From assembly GCA_017427065.1 (NCBI GenBank), contig JAFRTL010000013.1:19693-83692 (forward strand): a stretch of 64,000 nucleotides of DNA, written 5' to 3'. The position numbers and the translations under genes were made by a program. The notes under the pieces are model-generated. The model saw only the letters and a list, made by a program, of their open reading frames with translations, was not told where the DNA came from and searched no databases. This DNA comes from Bacteroidaceae bacterium. Its GTDB lineage: Bacteria > Bacteroidota > Bacteroidia > Bacteroidales > Bacteroidaceae. Positions 1 through 8,399 of the stretch are shown piece after piece. Each line of letters starts with the position of its first letter. The first letter of the stretch is position 1.

Positions 1-444
1 ATACCAACTTACGTTATAATTTAAAAGGACTATGTTAAGAGATGGAAATCTAAAAAGCAAAAAGGCATTCTTATTGTTATACTTGCTCATAGTTTCCTCC
101 GTTACAGGATTGCCCCAATAGAATTTCAGTATATATTCATCATTTTCTTCGTCATAGCCATCTATATATAAGCTGCCTATCGACTGTTGCACTACGCCCA
201 TAGCCTTGAGTCCCTGCTGGTCGTTCCAATCTACATTGTCTCGATGATCGCGCCCTCTCTCACCATCGTTGGTGGGAGTCGAAGGTTTCTTGATAGAACC
301 AGGGTTCAAAGCTCGGATATCTTCAAGTGCATTACGATCTTTAAGTAAAGTTCCTTCATCAAGTATCAACTCCGATTCTTCCTGACATGAAACTACAAAA
401 CTGCCCATCAAAACCAATAATATAATAATTGCAGTGTTTTTCAT
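1..444 (-). CDS. lipoprotein of unknown function, partial
   Basis: An open frame starts at the ATG at 444 and runs off the left edge, giving 148 codons. The N-terminus is Met-Lys, a hydrophobic stretch and a lipobox ending SFVVSC (Cys20), so it is probably an SPII-processed lipoprotein. After the Cys come an acidic segment and a low-complexity linker (KKPSTPTNDGERGRD) and then a folded region rich in aromatic residues. A promoter with both Bacteroidetes elements (-33 at 500-503, -7 at 472-479) lies directly upstream and supports this start. I do not recognise the family and the C-terminus is missing. Confidence 0.7.
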   Translation of the reverse strand, partial: MKNTAIIILLVLMGSFVVSCQEESELILDEGTLLKDRNALEDIRALNPGSIKKPSTPTNDGERGRDHRDNVDWNDQQGLKAMGVVQQSIGSLYIDGYDEENDEYILKFYWGNPVTEETMSKYNNKNAFLLFRFPSLNIVLLNYNVSWY

Positions 445-471
445 AATATCTTCACAAAATAAATTATACAA

Positions 472-503
472 CAAAAATAGGGCATTTGAAGTAAATGAAC
501 AAA
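472..503 (-). promoter_or_regulatory. Bacteroidetes-type promoter of the partial lipoprotein gene
   Basis: On the minus strand the -7 box TATTTTTG (472-479) lies 20 bp from a -33 TTTG (500-503), matching the TTTG-N19-21-TAnnTTTG consensus. A direct repeat GTTTACAAAT occurs twice just upstream. Confidence 0.6.
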
Positions 504-620
504 TATTTGAGTTTACAAATAGTTTACAAATCGACCCACAGAAAACGGGAAAAACATCGATGAAAGCGGCATAAATGTATCAGTGGTAATGAATCTTTGT
601 GGAGTATGGGGAGTGAAGTA

Positions 621-2369
621 TTACAGCGAAAGGATAATTTCATCCCAGTCGCTAGGGGTACCATTCTGGCCTGTAATCTTCTTATATAAGCGCCTGCGAA
701 CAGCAGAGATGGTGGTCTTTTCACGAAGTACCAACTGGGAGATAGAAGCGGGAGAAATGCCGAGCTTCAACAGCAGGCTGACCTGATATTCCAGTTCGTT
801 GAGTTCGCCCAGTTGGTCTAAGGATGACAGGAAATCTGGACAAACATCGTGGAGTAGGCTCAATACTTCTGTGATGTCTTCTGGATGGATATGCTGCCCA
901 TTGGCCACCAGTTCTTGCAAATGTGCCATGACAGCCGACTCTTGTATGGCTTTCTTGGTTTGCTCGCGCTGCTCTATCTTCATCTCTGCCAAGCGGTTGG
1001 AGCGTTCCAAATGCTCTTTCTGCATCTCCAGACGAAGGATCAGTTCTTTGTTCTGCGTGTTGGCTTCGCCCAACTGGCTCTGCAACTGGGCGATTTCCTT
1101 TCTGTTGGCTTCGATAAAAGCTTCGCTCTGTCGATATTGCTCTGCCTGCAAGCGCTGGACTTGCTCCAAACGATGGTGCATCTGTAAACGACGGTGGCGA
1201 TAGAATGCCCACGATGCCACAGCGATAAGCAGAAAAGCAGAGGCTATGGAGATGAACAGTATCCTGTCTTTCTGGTTTTTCTCACGGAGTTCAGCGTTCT
1301 CACGCTCGCGGAGTTGGTAGTTGTAGAGGGCATTCATCCTGCTGACAGACGTGGTGGCTGCCACACGCTGGATGGAGTCGTTCACGGCTTTATACTGACG
1401 GAAGTAGTGTGAATAGTCTTCTACCTGATTACGACTGGCAGCTATCGTGGCTAAACCATCGTAGGCATCGAGACGAATATTCTGATCGTCTGCCTGCGTC
1501 AGTTGCTCGAAATAGCCTTCTGCCTCTGCCAGCTTTCCTGTATTCAGCAGGATATTGGCATAGACATCATAGGTACTCTGAAGATCTACAGCGCCCACAT
1601 GCTCTAAAGCCAACGAGATCTGCTCCAAAGCCTCCTCGTATTGTCCCTTGCGGTTGTAAAGACCTGCCAACTGCGATGCTACGAGACCCACCATCTCCTC
1701 GTCGTCGATGGCTTGTGCCAGATGCTCTGCCTGTTGGAGCAAGGGAAGTGCCTCGTCGTACTGCGACTGCATGCGATGGGTGAAGGCAATGTCGCGCAAG
1801 TCGAGGATAATACCTAGGGTATCTGCAGCGAGGGAATCAAGTCGGAAGGCTTCCTGATACATGTCAAGCGCCTCATCGTAGAGTGACTGGTTGAAGAAGA
1901 TCTCACCCATCTGGGCGTAGAGCACGGCTCCCATAGACTCATCGCCATCGACCTGTGCCTGCAACCCTTTCTGGAAATAGTCCAACGCCTGGGGAGCATC
2001 GTTCAGGTCGCGATACACTCGCCCCGCATAATAGTAGGCCATGCTCAGCAAGGATGGGTCGCCACCTTTCTCATAATAATGCAGTATGGGGAGGATAAGC
2101 GTGTCTGTGGTATGAGGGATGTAGGCCTTGTCATTGGCCTTGATGCAAAGCAAGCGGTAGTACATCTGTGTGGATAGCGGGGCTGTCTTCATCGCGTCTG
2201 CCAACCCCTGCAGCAGTGTTATGGCTTCCTCGGGCTTCACATTCGCCAAGCTATCTGCCACCTTCAGTTCCTTGGGGTAGCTGGTTTTTCGATGGCAGGC
2301 AGAGAATGTGAGCAGGATGGCAACCATCATGCAGCATATCACACAAAAAGAGGATGTAGGAGTTTTCAT
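621..2369 (-). CDS. TPR lipoprotein with transmembrane helix and C-terminal HTH-like domain
   Basis: 582 aa from the ATG at 2369. This start is preferred over 2420 because a complete promoter lies at 2390-2421, so the longer frame would read through it. Order of parts: signal peptide with lipobox TFSAC, about six TPR units (residues roughly 30-330), a transmembrane helix near 355-375 (ISIASAFLLIAVASWAFY), a long coiled coil (roughly 380-490), and a C-terminal segment resembling a LuxR-type helix-turn-helix (SPASISQLVLREKTTISAVR). This architecture is common in Bacteroidetes and is usually annotated as a TPR or transcriptional-regulator-like protein. The HTH would be cytoplasmic and the TPRs periplasmic, suggesting an envelope sensor; that role is inference. 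Confidence 0.75.
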   Translation of the reverse strand: MKTPTSSFCVICCMMVAILLTFSACHRKTSYPKELKVADSLANVKPEEAITLLQGLADAMKTAPLSTQMYYRLLCIKANDKAYIPHTTDTLILPILHYYEKGGDPSLLSMAYYYAGRVYRDLNDAPQALDYFQKGLQAQVDGDESMGAVLYAQMGEIFFNQSLYDEALDMYQEAFRLDSLAADTLGIILDLRDIAFTHRMQSQYDEALPLLQQAEHLAQAIDDEEMVGLVASQLAGLYNRKGQYEEALEQISLALEHVGAVDLQSTYDVYANILLNTGKLAEAEGYFEQLTQADDQNIRLDAYDGLATIAASRNQVEDYSHYFRQYKAVNDSIQRVAATTSVSRMNALYNYQLRERENAELREKNQKDRILFISIASAFLLIAVASWAFYRHRRLQMHHRLEQVQRLQAEQYRQSEAFIEANRKEIAQLQSQLGEANTQNKELILRLEMQKEHLERSNRLAEMKIEQREQTKKAIQESAVMAHLQELVANGQHIHPEDITEVLSLLHDVCPDFLSSLDQLGELNELEYQVSLLLKLGISPASISQLVLREKTTISAVRRRLYKKITGQNGTPSDWDEIILSL

Positions 2370-2389
2370 TGCATCATCGTTATTCGACA

Positions 2390-2421
2390 CAAAATTAGGG
2401 CTTTTAGCTGATGCCTGCAAA
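2390..2421 (-). promoter_or_regulatory. promoter of the TPR lipoprotein gene
   Basis: On the minus strand the -7 box TAATTTTG (2390-2397) and the -33 TTTG (2418-2421) are 20 bp apart. A 16-bp perfect palindrome (2442-2457) lies about 20 bp further upstream and could be an operator. Confidence 0.6.
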
Positions 2422-2447
2422 TAAAAGAGTGTCAGAATAGATGTACA

Positions 2448-3092
2448 CTAGTGTACAAATCGCCCATCGCGCCACTGATACACGATTTCTTCACGGATAT
2501 AGGGCTTCAGGAAGGCAGCGGCTTCTAGATCGAGGGTGGTAGGGGTAGTGAAGGTGAAGGTAAGGGTCTGGGCATCGGGGGAAAGATCGGCCTTCACGAG
2601 CAGCATGTCCACCCTGCTGCGATAGGTCTGGTAACGATTGGGGTTCACACTATCGGGTACGGCAGTGAAGAAGTCATCGAGCACAGGAAGGGCATCGATG
2701 AAACGACTGGCAGGGAGTTCTTTCCAATCGTCATCGTAAAAACGCAAATGGCTATCAGCTGCTGGAGCACTGACAGTGGACACAGCACAAACCACCTGTG
2801 CATCGGCCAAGGGTAACACTTTCATCTGCCATGTAGAGGAAGTGGAGAGTTGCATCTCGATGAAGTCCGTCGTCAGTCGAGTCATTTCTGACTTATTGTT
2901 GAAGCGGTTGGTCACCTCTGCCTTCATGTGGCTGTCGAGAAAGTCGATACAGTCGGCACGGTTCACCTCCGTAAGCAGGGGCAGCACCGAGTCGGGCATG
3001 GAGGTGAAATAGTCGCGTGCCTGCTGCGCCTTAGCACAGACAGCCATGAACAGCAAACCTACACCAAACAATATCTTCCAATAAAACTTCAT
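2448..3092 (-). CDS. DUF3256 family exported protein
   Basis: 214 aa from the ATG at 3092. A longer frame to 3143 exists, but its extra residues are only the translation of a short tandem repeat (3093-3143). The N-terminus is a signal peptide (KILFGVGLLFMAVCAKAQ), followed by a compact domain with the DUF3256 look, including DYFTSMPDSVLPLLTEVNR. The family is confined to Bacteroidetes and its function is unknown; export to the periplasm is predicted. It may share transcripts with the EamA gene 54 bp upstream. The stop codon sits inside a 16-bp palindrome (2442-2457). Confidence 0.75.
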   Translation of the reverse strand: MKFYWKILFGVGLLFMAVCAKAQQARDYFTSMPDSVLPLLTEVNRADCIDFLDSHMKAEVTNRFNNKSEMTRLTTDFIEMQLSTSSTWQMKVLPLADAQVVCAVSTVSAPAADSHLRFYDDDWKELPASRFIDALPVLDDFFTAVPDSVNPNRYQTYRSRVDMLLVKADLSPDAQTLTFTFTTPTTLDLEAAAFLKPYIREEIVYQWRDGRFVH

Positions 3093-3143
3093 ATCTCTCA
3101 ACTCTAAACTCTTAACTCTTAACTCTAAACTCTCAACTCTCAA
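3093..3143. repeat. short tandem repeat (variants of AACTCT)
   Basis: About 50 bp made of AACTCT-like units (ACTCTAAACTCTTAACTCTT and variants) fill the gap between the EamA stop and the DUF3256 start. Similar simple repeats occur in other intergenic gaps of this window. Confidence 0.75.
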
Positions 3144-3146
3144 CCA

Positions 3147-4043
3147 TCATTTCGACCCCAAATATAGGAAGAACATTCCAATTAAAACCAAAATCAAGTC
3201 AACAATTTTACTCTTGAGGTTCTTTTCATGGAAAACCAACGCCCCACAAGCAAAAGAAACCACCACACTGCCACGCCTGATCATGGAAATGACAGAAATC
3301 ATGGCATCAGGGTAGCTCAGTGCGTAGAAATAGGCAAAATCTGCAGCACCCAGGAAGAGCGAAATGCAAGGGATGGTCCATCGCCATTGGAAAGGCGTAC
3401 TCTTCTTGCGCTGGGGATACCATAGCAGAAGAATGATAGGACACATGATAAAGACCTGATAAATGTTGTACCACGACTGCACCAGCATGGGAGCGAACTG
3501 TTTCATGAGGTACTTGTCGTATAATCCGCTGACAGCCCCCATCACTGCAGCCATGACCAACAGGAAGATCCAGCGGTTGTGCTTAAAATCAATGCCTTCT
3601 TTCTTACCTGAACGGCTCAGCAGGAAGAAGGAGATGATCGCCAGGGTGACACCTATCCACTGATAGAGATTGAGGCGCTCTCCAAACAGCAACAGGGCGC
3701 CTATCAGCACCATGACTGGACGAGTGGCGTTGATGGGTCCGATAATGGTGAGAGGCAGGTGCTTGGTGGCGAAATAGCCAAATATCCAAGAAGAAAGGAC
3801 GATGCACGACTTCAGCAGAATATAGCGATGTACCTCCCATCCTGCTTGAGGAACGAAGAAAATGCTTCCCTCAAGGACATGGGGTGAAAACGTAGAAACC
3901 AAAATGAATGGCAGAAACATCAGGCTGAGGAAAATGGTGTTGAGGAAAAGCACGGGAAGCACCGCGTTATCCTTCAACGACTGCTTGCGGAATGTATCGT
4001 AAATGCCAAGCAGTGCCGCTGATAAAAATGCCAAATACAACAT
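3147..4043 (-). CDS. EamA/DMT-family permease
   Basis: 298 aa from the ATG at 4043. The protein is almost entirely hydrophobic, with about ten predicted transmembrane helices in two EamA-like halves (roughly residues 1-135 and 150-298). The pair of repeats and segments such as GPINATRPVMVLIGALLLFGE fit the drug/metabolite transporter superfamily; the substrate cannot be told. A TTG at 4055 would add four residues but lies within the -7 box. The promoter (4053-4084) is so close that the mRNA leader must be only a few bases long. The gene is divergent from pgeF. Confidence 0.8.
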   Translation of the reverse strand: MLYLAFLSAALLGIYDTFRKQSLKDNAVLPVLFLNTIFLSLMFLPFILVSTFSPHVLEGSIFFVPQAGWEVHRYILLKSCIVLSSWIFGYFATKHLPLTIIGPINATRPVMVLIGALLLFGERLNLYQWIGVTLAIISFFLLSRSGKKEGIDFKHNRWIFLLVMAAVMGAVSGLYDKYLMKQFAPMLVQSWYNIYQVFIMCPIILLLWYPQRKKSTPFQWRWTIPCISLFLGAADFAYFYALSYPDAMISVISMIRRGSVVVSFACGALVFHEKNLKSKIVDLILVLIGMFFLYLGSK

Positions 4044-4052
4044 AACAGGGTG

Positions 4053-4084
4053 CAAAATTACAACGTTTTACCACATCTATCAAA
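4053..4084 (-). promoter_or_regulatory. promoter of the EamA gene, almost leaderless
   Basis: On the minus strand the -7 box TAATTTTG (4053-4060) is 20 bp from the -33 TTTG (4081-4084). The box ends 9 bp before the ATG at 4043, leaving a leader of roughly 0-5 nt. Confidence 0.6.
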
Positions 4085-4114
4085 TAAGATGTATTTCTTT
4101 TTAAAAATATTCAT

Positions 4115-4122
4115 TATTTTTG
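4115..4122 (+). promoter_or_regulatory. -7 promoter element of pgeF
   Basis: TATTTTTG matches the Bacteroidetes -7 consensus, 22 bp before the pgeF ATG. No clear -33 TTG is seen at the usual spacing. Confidence 0.45.
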
Positions 4123-4144
4123 CACCGATTTTTACTAATACATC

Positions 4145-4966
4145 ATGATAGCACTAACTGAAGATAGAAGTGTAGAAGCGTTTAAGCTACTCTCTGCACA
4201 ACCAGAACTCTGTAATTTCACCACTACCAGACATGGCGGAGTGAGCAAAGGGAGTTATTCCTCTTTCAATCTGGGGGTCTATGGCAATGACGACCCAGAA
4301 TGTATCAAGCAGAATCTGGAGAAGCTCTGCAGTGCGCTTCCTGAACGACCAGAACTGCTGGTCATCCCCCATCAGATTCATAACACGGAGATTGCCATCA
4401 TTGGCGAAGAGTATCGGAATGCCAGTGAGGAGGAACGCCTGCAGATGGTGGAGGGTAAGGATGCGCTGATCACTACGGAGAAAGGCATCTGCCTGTGTGT
4501 GACCACTGCCGACTGTATCCCCCTGCTGTTCTATGACAAGACGCACCATGTGATAGCCAGCTCGCATGCAGGTTGGAGGGGCACGGTGAATCGCATTGCC
4601 AAGAAAACACTGGAGAGGATGCATGAGTTGTATGGTACTGAGGGCAAGGATGTGATAGCCTGCATGGGACCAGGTATCTCGCTAGCTGGATTGGAAGTGG
4701 GCGACGAGGTGTATCTGGAGTTTGCCAATCATGGCTTCCCTATGGAACGCATCTCGGAGTGGAAGCGCAACAGCCATAAGTACCACATCAACCTGTGGAT
4801 AGCCAACCGTATGCAGTTCAAGGAGTTTGGTATTCCAGACAATCAGATTGAGCTGGCAGGTGTCTGCACCTATCTACGCTATCAGGATTATTTCTCTGCG
4901 CGACGCCTGGGACAGGAGTCTGGACGAGCGCTCACGGGAATCATGTTGAGAAAAATTGAGAATTGA
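4145..4966 (+). CDS. pgeF: PgeF/YfiH family peptidoglycan editing factor (polyphenol oxidase family)
   Basis: 273 aa, the usual length for the YfiH/laccase-domain family. The conserved metal-site blocks are visible: HQIHNT, CVTTADCIPLLFYD and SSHAGWRGTV, supplying the His/Cys/His zinc ligands. Family members include enzymes with purine nucleoside phosphorylase, adenosine deaminase or copper oxidase activity, and E. coli PgeF, which removes wrongly incorporated L-Ser from peptidoglycan precursors. Which activity applies here is unknown. The last codons lie in the left end of a MITE-like inverted-repeat element (4954-5060) that supplies the stop codon. Followed by the B3/4-domain gene. Confidence 0.88.
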   Translation: MIALTEDRSVEAFKLLSAQPELCNFTTTRHGGVSKGSYSSFNLGVYGNDDPECIKQNLEKLCSALPERPELLVIPHQIHNTEIAIIGEEYRNASEEERLQMVEGKDALITTEKGICLCVTTADCIPLLFYDKTHHVIASSHAGWRGTVNRIAKKTLERMHELYGTEGKDVIACMGPGISLAGLEVGDEVYLEFANHGFPMERISEWKRNSHKYHINLWIANRMQFKEFGIPDNQIELAGVCTYLRYQDYFSARRLGQESGRALTGIMLRKIEN

Positions 4967-5060
4967 GAATTATCGTGAAAACCGAACGCAGAGCCAAGTT
5001 TACTTGAGCTATGCTGAGGTGCAGCCGATAATCAACGTAGTTAATTGTCAATTGTGAATT
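4954..5060. repeat. MITE-like element with 19-bp imperfect terminal inverted repeats
   Basis: The left end AATTGAGAATTGAGAATTA (4954-4972) and the right end TAATTGTCAATTGTGAATT (5042-5060) are inverted copies matching at 16 of 19 positions. They enclose 69 bp that does not look coding. The element starts inside the last codons of pgeF and reaches the start codon of the next gene, where ATTGTGA units continue. It resembles small dispersed intergenic elements; copy number elsewhere is untested. Confidence 0.55.
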
Positions 5061-5735
5061 GTGAATTGTGAATTGAAAATAACAGTATCTGAAGAGTTCA
5101 AGGGGCATTGCCCTGCATTCAAGGGTATTGCTGTGGAGGCAAAGGTGGTGAACACACCTTTCTGCGAAGGCTTGTGGCAGGAGATAGATGCCTATTCGGA
5201 GGAACTGAAAGCGCATCATACCGTCGATGACATCAAGCTGCTGCCTTCTATTGCTGCAACACGCGAAGCCTATCGCCGTTGTGGAAAGGATCCTAGTCGC
5301 TACCGTCCATCGGCAGAGGCGCTTTGTCGCAGGGTGCTACGTGGCTTGCAGCTCTATCAGATAGATACGCTGGTGGATATCATCAATCTGGTTTCGATGA
5401 AGACGGGCTATTCCATTGGTGGCTTTGATGCGGATAAGTTCCAGGGGGAAGTGCTGACACTGGGCATAGGAAAGGCAGAGGAGCCCTACGAGGGCATCGG
5501 ACGTGGAATGCTGAACATCGAGGGACTGCCTGTCTATAGGGATGCCATCGGGGGTGTAGGTACGCCCACCAGCGACCATGAGCGTACGAAGATGACTCTG
5601 GAAACCACGCACATCCTGGCTGTGATCAATGGCTATAGCGGTGAAGAGGGCTTGGAAGAGGCTGCGGACTTTACGGCCACTTTGCTCAGGAAGTATGCCA
5701 GTGGTACGGACATACGCGTGTTTAGATTTGAATGA
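5061..5735 (+). CDS. B3/4 domain protein (phenylalanyl-tRNA synthetase beta-like)
   Basis: About 224 aa. The body matches the B3/B4 tRNA-binding domain found in PheT and as a free-standing protein: AATREAYRRCGKDPSRYRPS, an INLVSMKTGYSIGGFD segment and a C-terminal GVGTPTSDHERTKM block. Free-standing members are thought to act in tRNA quality control, but this is not proven for most. The start is uncertain: no ATG is available, and GTG at 5061 and TTG at 5073 both fall in ATTGTGA repeats at the edge of a MITE-like element. The 3' end overlaps the next gene by 4 bp (ATGA), so the two are probably translationally coupled. Confidence 0.8.
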   Translation: MNCELKITVSEEFKGHCPAFKGIAVEAKVVNTPFCEGLWQEIDAYSEELKAHHTVDDIKLLPSIAATREAYRRCGKDPSRYRPSAEALCRRVLRGLQLYQIDTLVDIINLVSMKTGYSIGGFDADKFQGEVLTLGIGKAEEPYEGIGRGMLNIEGLPVYRDAIGGVGTPTSDHERTKMTLETTHILAVINGYSGEEGLEEAADFTATLLRKYASGTDIRVFRFE

Positions 5736-6376
5736 CATTTAATGACAAGATATTGAGAAACAAGTTTATTACAGGTATCGTTTGCACGCTTTGCCTTCTG
5801 TTTCAAGTCACAGAAAGCAAGGCTCAACAATTCAGCGAGAGCGAGGTGAGCTATGTGAGCGCCTCTACCCCTGGATTGTTTGAGGGGAGGAGCAAGTTCT
5901 ACATCTGCTCTGACGACCTGCTGAAGCTGGGTTTCTGTTTCCCGTTGCCTGGATGCAACCTGATATCCGACTGGCGCAGAGACAATACCGATCATTCTGG
6001 AGTGGACATCAAGACCTTTGCCAATGATACGGTGCGCAGCGCTTTCAATGGCGTGGTACGCCTGTCGCGCAACTATGGTGGCTATGGCAATGTCATTGTG
6101 GTGCGCCATCCTTTTGGCCTGGAAACTGTCTATAGCCACAACTCCGAAAATCTAGTGGAATGTGGGGATTCTGTCAGAGCTGGTCAACCCATCGCCCTTG
6201 AGGGGCGTACAGGACGTGCCACTACCGAACATGTGCATTTTGAGACACGTATCAACGGGGTAGCCATTAACCCACATTGGTTATTCGACATCGACCACCA
6301 CACCTTGCAACCCGTCTGCCTGGAAGTGAAAAAGACGGGCGATGGCGCTTCTGTAGAAATCATTTCAAAAAAATAA
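5732..6376 (+). CDS. M23 family metallopeptidase (LytM-type)
   Basis: 214 aa with an N-terminal hydrophobic signal (FITGIVCTLCLLFQVTESKA) and one peptidase M23 domain covering about residues 80-185. The zinc-site motifs HxxxD (HSGVDIK) and HxH (HVHFE) are both present, so it should be active. It lacks the long coiled coil of EnvC-type proteins. The expected role is cleavage of peptidoglycan cross-bridges in the periplasm. It overlaps the B3/4 gene by 4 bp and precedes phoH, which has its own -7 box. Confidence 0.85.
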   Translation: MTFNDKILRNKFITGIVCTLCLLFQVTESKAQQFSESEVSYVSASTPGLFEGRSKFYICSDDLLKLGFCFPLPGCNLISDWRRDNTDHSGVDIKTFANDTVRSAFNGVVRLSRNYGGYGNVIVVRHPFGLETVYSHNSENLVECGDSVRAGQPIALEGRTGRATTEHVHFETRINGVAINPHWLFDIDHHTLQPVCLEVKKTGDGASVEIISKK

Positions 6377-6408
6377 GTCCAGATGATGGAAATGAGCAAA
6401 GGTTTCAC

Positions 6409-6416
6409 TATCTTTG
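6409..6416 (+). promoter_or_regulatory. -7 promoter element of phoH
   Basis: TATCTTTG matches the Bacteroidetes -7 consensus, 26 bp before the phoH ATG at 6443. No convincing -33 element is seen. Confidence 0.4.
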
Positions 6417-6442
6417 TGATTATTTTTATCTAAAAAGGCAGA

Positions 6443-7453
6443 ATGATAGAGAAGGTTATCATATTGGAAGACGTGGATCCCATCATTTTCTTTGGGGTGA
6501 ACAACACGAATATGCAACTCATCAAAGCACTTTATCCGAAGTTGCGCATCATCGCACGTGGAAATGTCATTAAGGTGCTAGGGGATGAGGAGGAGATGGC
6601 TGCCTTTGAAGAGAATATCATCAAGCTGGAGAAGTATTGTGCGGAGTTCAACTCGCTGAAAGAAGAGGTAATCATCGACATTGTGAAGGGTAATGCCCCA
6701 CAGGCAGAGAAATCGGGACACGTCATTGTCTTCAGCGTGACTGGCAAACCTATCATTCCACGTAGCGAGAATCAGCTGAAACTGGTGGAGGCTTTCAAGA
6801 AGAGCGACCTGGTGTTTGCCATTGGTCCTGCAGGTTCGGGCAAGACTTACACTGCCATAGCCCTGGCCGTGCGTGCCTTGAAAAACAAAGAGATTAAGAA
6901 AATTATCCTGAGTCGCCCTGCTGTGGAAGCGGGTGAGAAACTGGGATTCCTTCCTGGCGACATGAAGGAGAAGATAGACCCCTACCTGCAACCGCTTTAT
7001 GATGCCTTGCAAGACATGATCCCAGCGGCTAAGTTGCAGGAATACCTGGAAAACAATGTCATTCAGATAGCTCCGCTGGCGTTTATGCGTGGTCGTACGT
7101 TGAACGATGCAGTAGTGATCCTGGACGAAGCGCAGAATACCAGTACGCAACAGATCAAGATGTTCCTTACCCGTATGGGTATGAATACCAAGATGTTTGT
7201 CACAGGCGACATCACACAGATAGACCTGCCACCTTCTCAAACCTCTGGCTTGATCCAAGCCTTGCATATACTCAAGGGCGTCAAGGGCATCAATGTGGTG
7301 GAGATGAACAAGAAAGACATCGTGCGCCATAAGCTGGTGGAACATATCGTAGAGGCTTACGATAAGTACGACAAGGAGCGCAAGGAGGAACGCGAGCGTC
7401 TGAAGGCAGAAAAAGAAACAGAGGAAAAAGAAACTAATAATCAAACTTTATAA
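6443..7453 (+). CDS. phoH: PhoH-like ATPase
   Basis: 336 aa, the normal size for chromosomal PhoH/PhoL. A small N-terminal domain (residues 1-95) resembles the KH-like region of PhoH. The ATPase domain follows, with Walker [11 protein letters not shown] near residue 135 and Walker [11 protein letters not shown] near 228. The last 30 residues are highly charged ([20 protein letters not shown]). PhoH proteins are cytosolic ATPases linked to RNA metabolism and often sit near ybeY; here the next gene is purC, 4 bp downstream, so they are probably co-transcribed. Confidence 0.9.
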   Translation: MIEKVIILEDVDPIIFFGVNNTNMQLIKALYPKLRIIARGNVIKVLGDEEEMAAFEENIIKLEKYCAEFNSLKEEVIIDIVKGNAPQAEKSGHVIVFSVTGKPIIPRSENQLKLVEAFKKSDLVFAIGPAGSGKTYTAIALAVRALKNKEIKKIILSRPAVEAGEKLGFLPGDMKEKIDPYLQPLYDALQDMIPAAKLQEYLENNVIQIAPLAFMRGRTLNDAVVILDEAQNTSTQQIKMFLTRMGMNTKMFVTGDITQIDLPPSQTSGLIQALHILKGVKGINVVEMNKKDIVRHKLVEHIVEAYDKYDKERKEERERLKAEKETEEKETNNQTL

Positions 7454-7457
7454 AGCT

Positions 7458-8399
7458 ATGAAAGCAATAACAAGAACAGACTTCAACTTTCCTGGACAGA
7501 AAAGCGTGTATCATGGAAAAGTACGCGATGTGTACAACATCAATGACGAGAAGTTGGTCATGGTTGCCACGGATCGCATTTCAGCATTTGACGTGATTCT
7601 GCCTAAGGGCATTCCTTTCAAGGGACAGGTATTGAACCAGATTGCTGCCAAGTTTTTGGATGCGACTACCGACATCTGCCCTAATTGGAAAGTCTGCTCT
7701 CCAGACCCTATGGTGACTGTAGGGGTGATGTGCGAGGGTTTCCCTCTGGAAATGATTGTGCGTGGCTATCTGTGTGGCAGCGCCTGGCGTGCCTACAAGA
7801 GTGGCGTGCGCGAAATCTGTGGCGTGAAGTTGCCTGAGGGAATGAAGGAAAACCAAAAGTTCCCTGAGCCTATCATCACCCCTACCACAAAGGCAGAGAT
7901 TGGCGAACATGATGCCGACATCTCCAAGGCAGAGATTCTGGCCAAAGGTCTGGCTACTCCAGAAGAGTATGACTTGTTGGAAAAATATACCTTGGCCCTC
8001 TTCAAGCGTGGTACGGAGATCGCTGCTCAGCGTGGTTTGATTCTGGTGGACACCAAGTATGAGTTTGGCAAGCATAACGGTACCATCTATCTGATGGACG
8101 AGATCCATACACCCGACAGCAGCCGCTACTTCTATGCAGAAGGCTATGAAGAGAAGTTTGCCAAGGGTAAGCCTCAGAAGCAACTGAGCAAGGAGTTCGT
8201 GCGCGAATGGTTGATGGATAACGGCTTCCAAGGCAAGGCTGGTCAACAGGTGCCTGAGATGACAGATGCCATTGTGGAGAGCATCAGCGACCGCTACATT
8301 GAGCTTTACGAACATATCACAGGTGAGAAGTTCGAGAAAGCCAATGCAGAAGGCGATGTACTGGCACGCATAGAAGCCAACGTGAACAAGGCTTTATGA
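7458..8399 (+). CDS. purC: phosphoribosylaminoimidazole-succinocarboxamide synthase
   Basis: 313 aa SAICAR synthetase: it joins CAIR and aspartate using ATP in purine biosynthesis. Diagnostic segments are GKVRDVYNI near the start, [38 protein letters not shown] and the C-terminal [14 protein letters not shown]-like block (here [13 protein letters not shown]). The length fits the ~300-residue form rather than the short E. coli form. It starts 4 bp after phoH and overlaps ubiE by 4 bp. purM lies 4 kb downstream on the same strand. Confidence 0.96.
   Translation: MKAITRTDFNFPGQKSVYHGKVRDVYNINDEKLVMVATDRISAFDVILPKGIPFKGQVLNQIAAKFLDATTDICPNWKVCSPDPMVTVGVMCEGFPLEMIVRGYLCGSAWRAYKSGVREICGVKLPEGMKENQKFPEPIITPTTKAEIGEHDADISKAEILAKGLATPEEYDLLEKYTLALFKRGTEIAAQRGLILVDTKYEFGKHNGTIYLMDEIHTPDSSRYFYAEGYEEKFAKGKPQKQLSKEFVREWLMDNGFQGKAGQQVPEMTDAIVESISDRYIELYEHITGEKFEKANAEGDVLARIEANVNKAL

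Noticed and set aside
1409-1783. Plus-strand frames of 60-134 aa inside the TPR gene
   Set aside because: They lie opposite the well-supported TPR lipoprotein gene and have no signal, motif or own promoter.
4941-5219. Minus-strand 92-aa frame across the MITE-like element
   Set aside because: It reads through repeat units and the antisense of two genes; no start context or domain.
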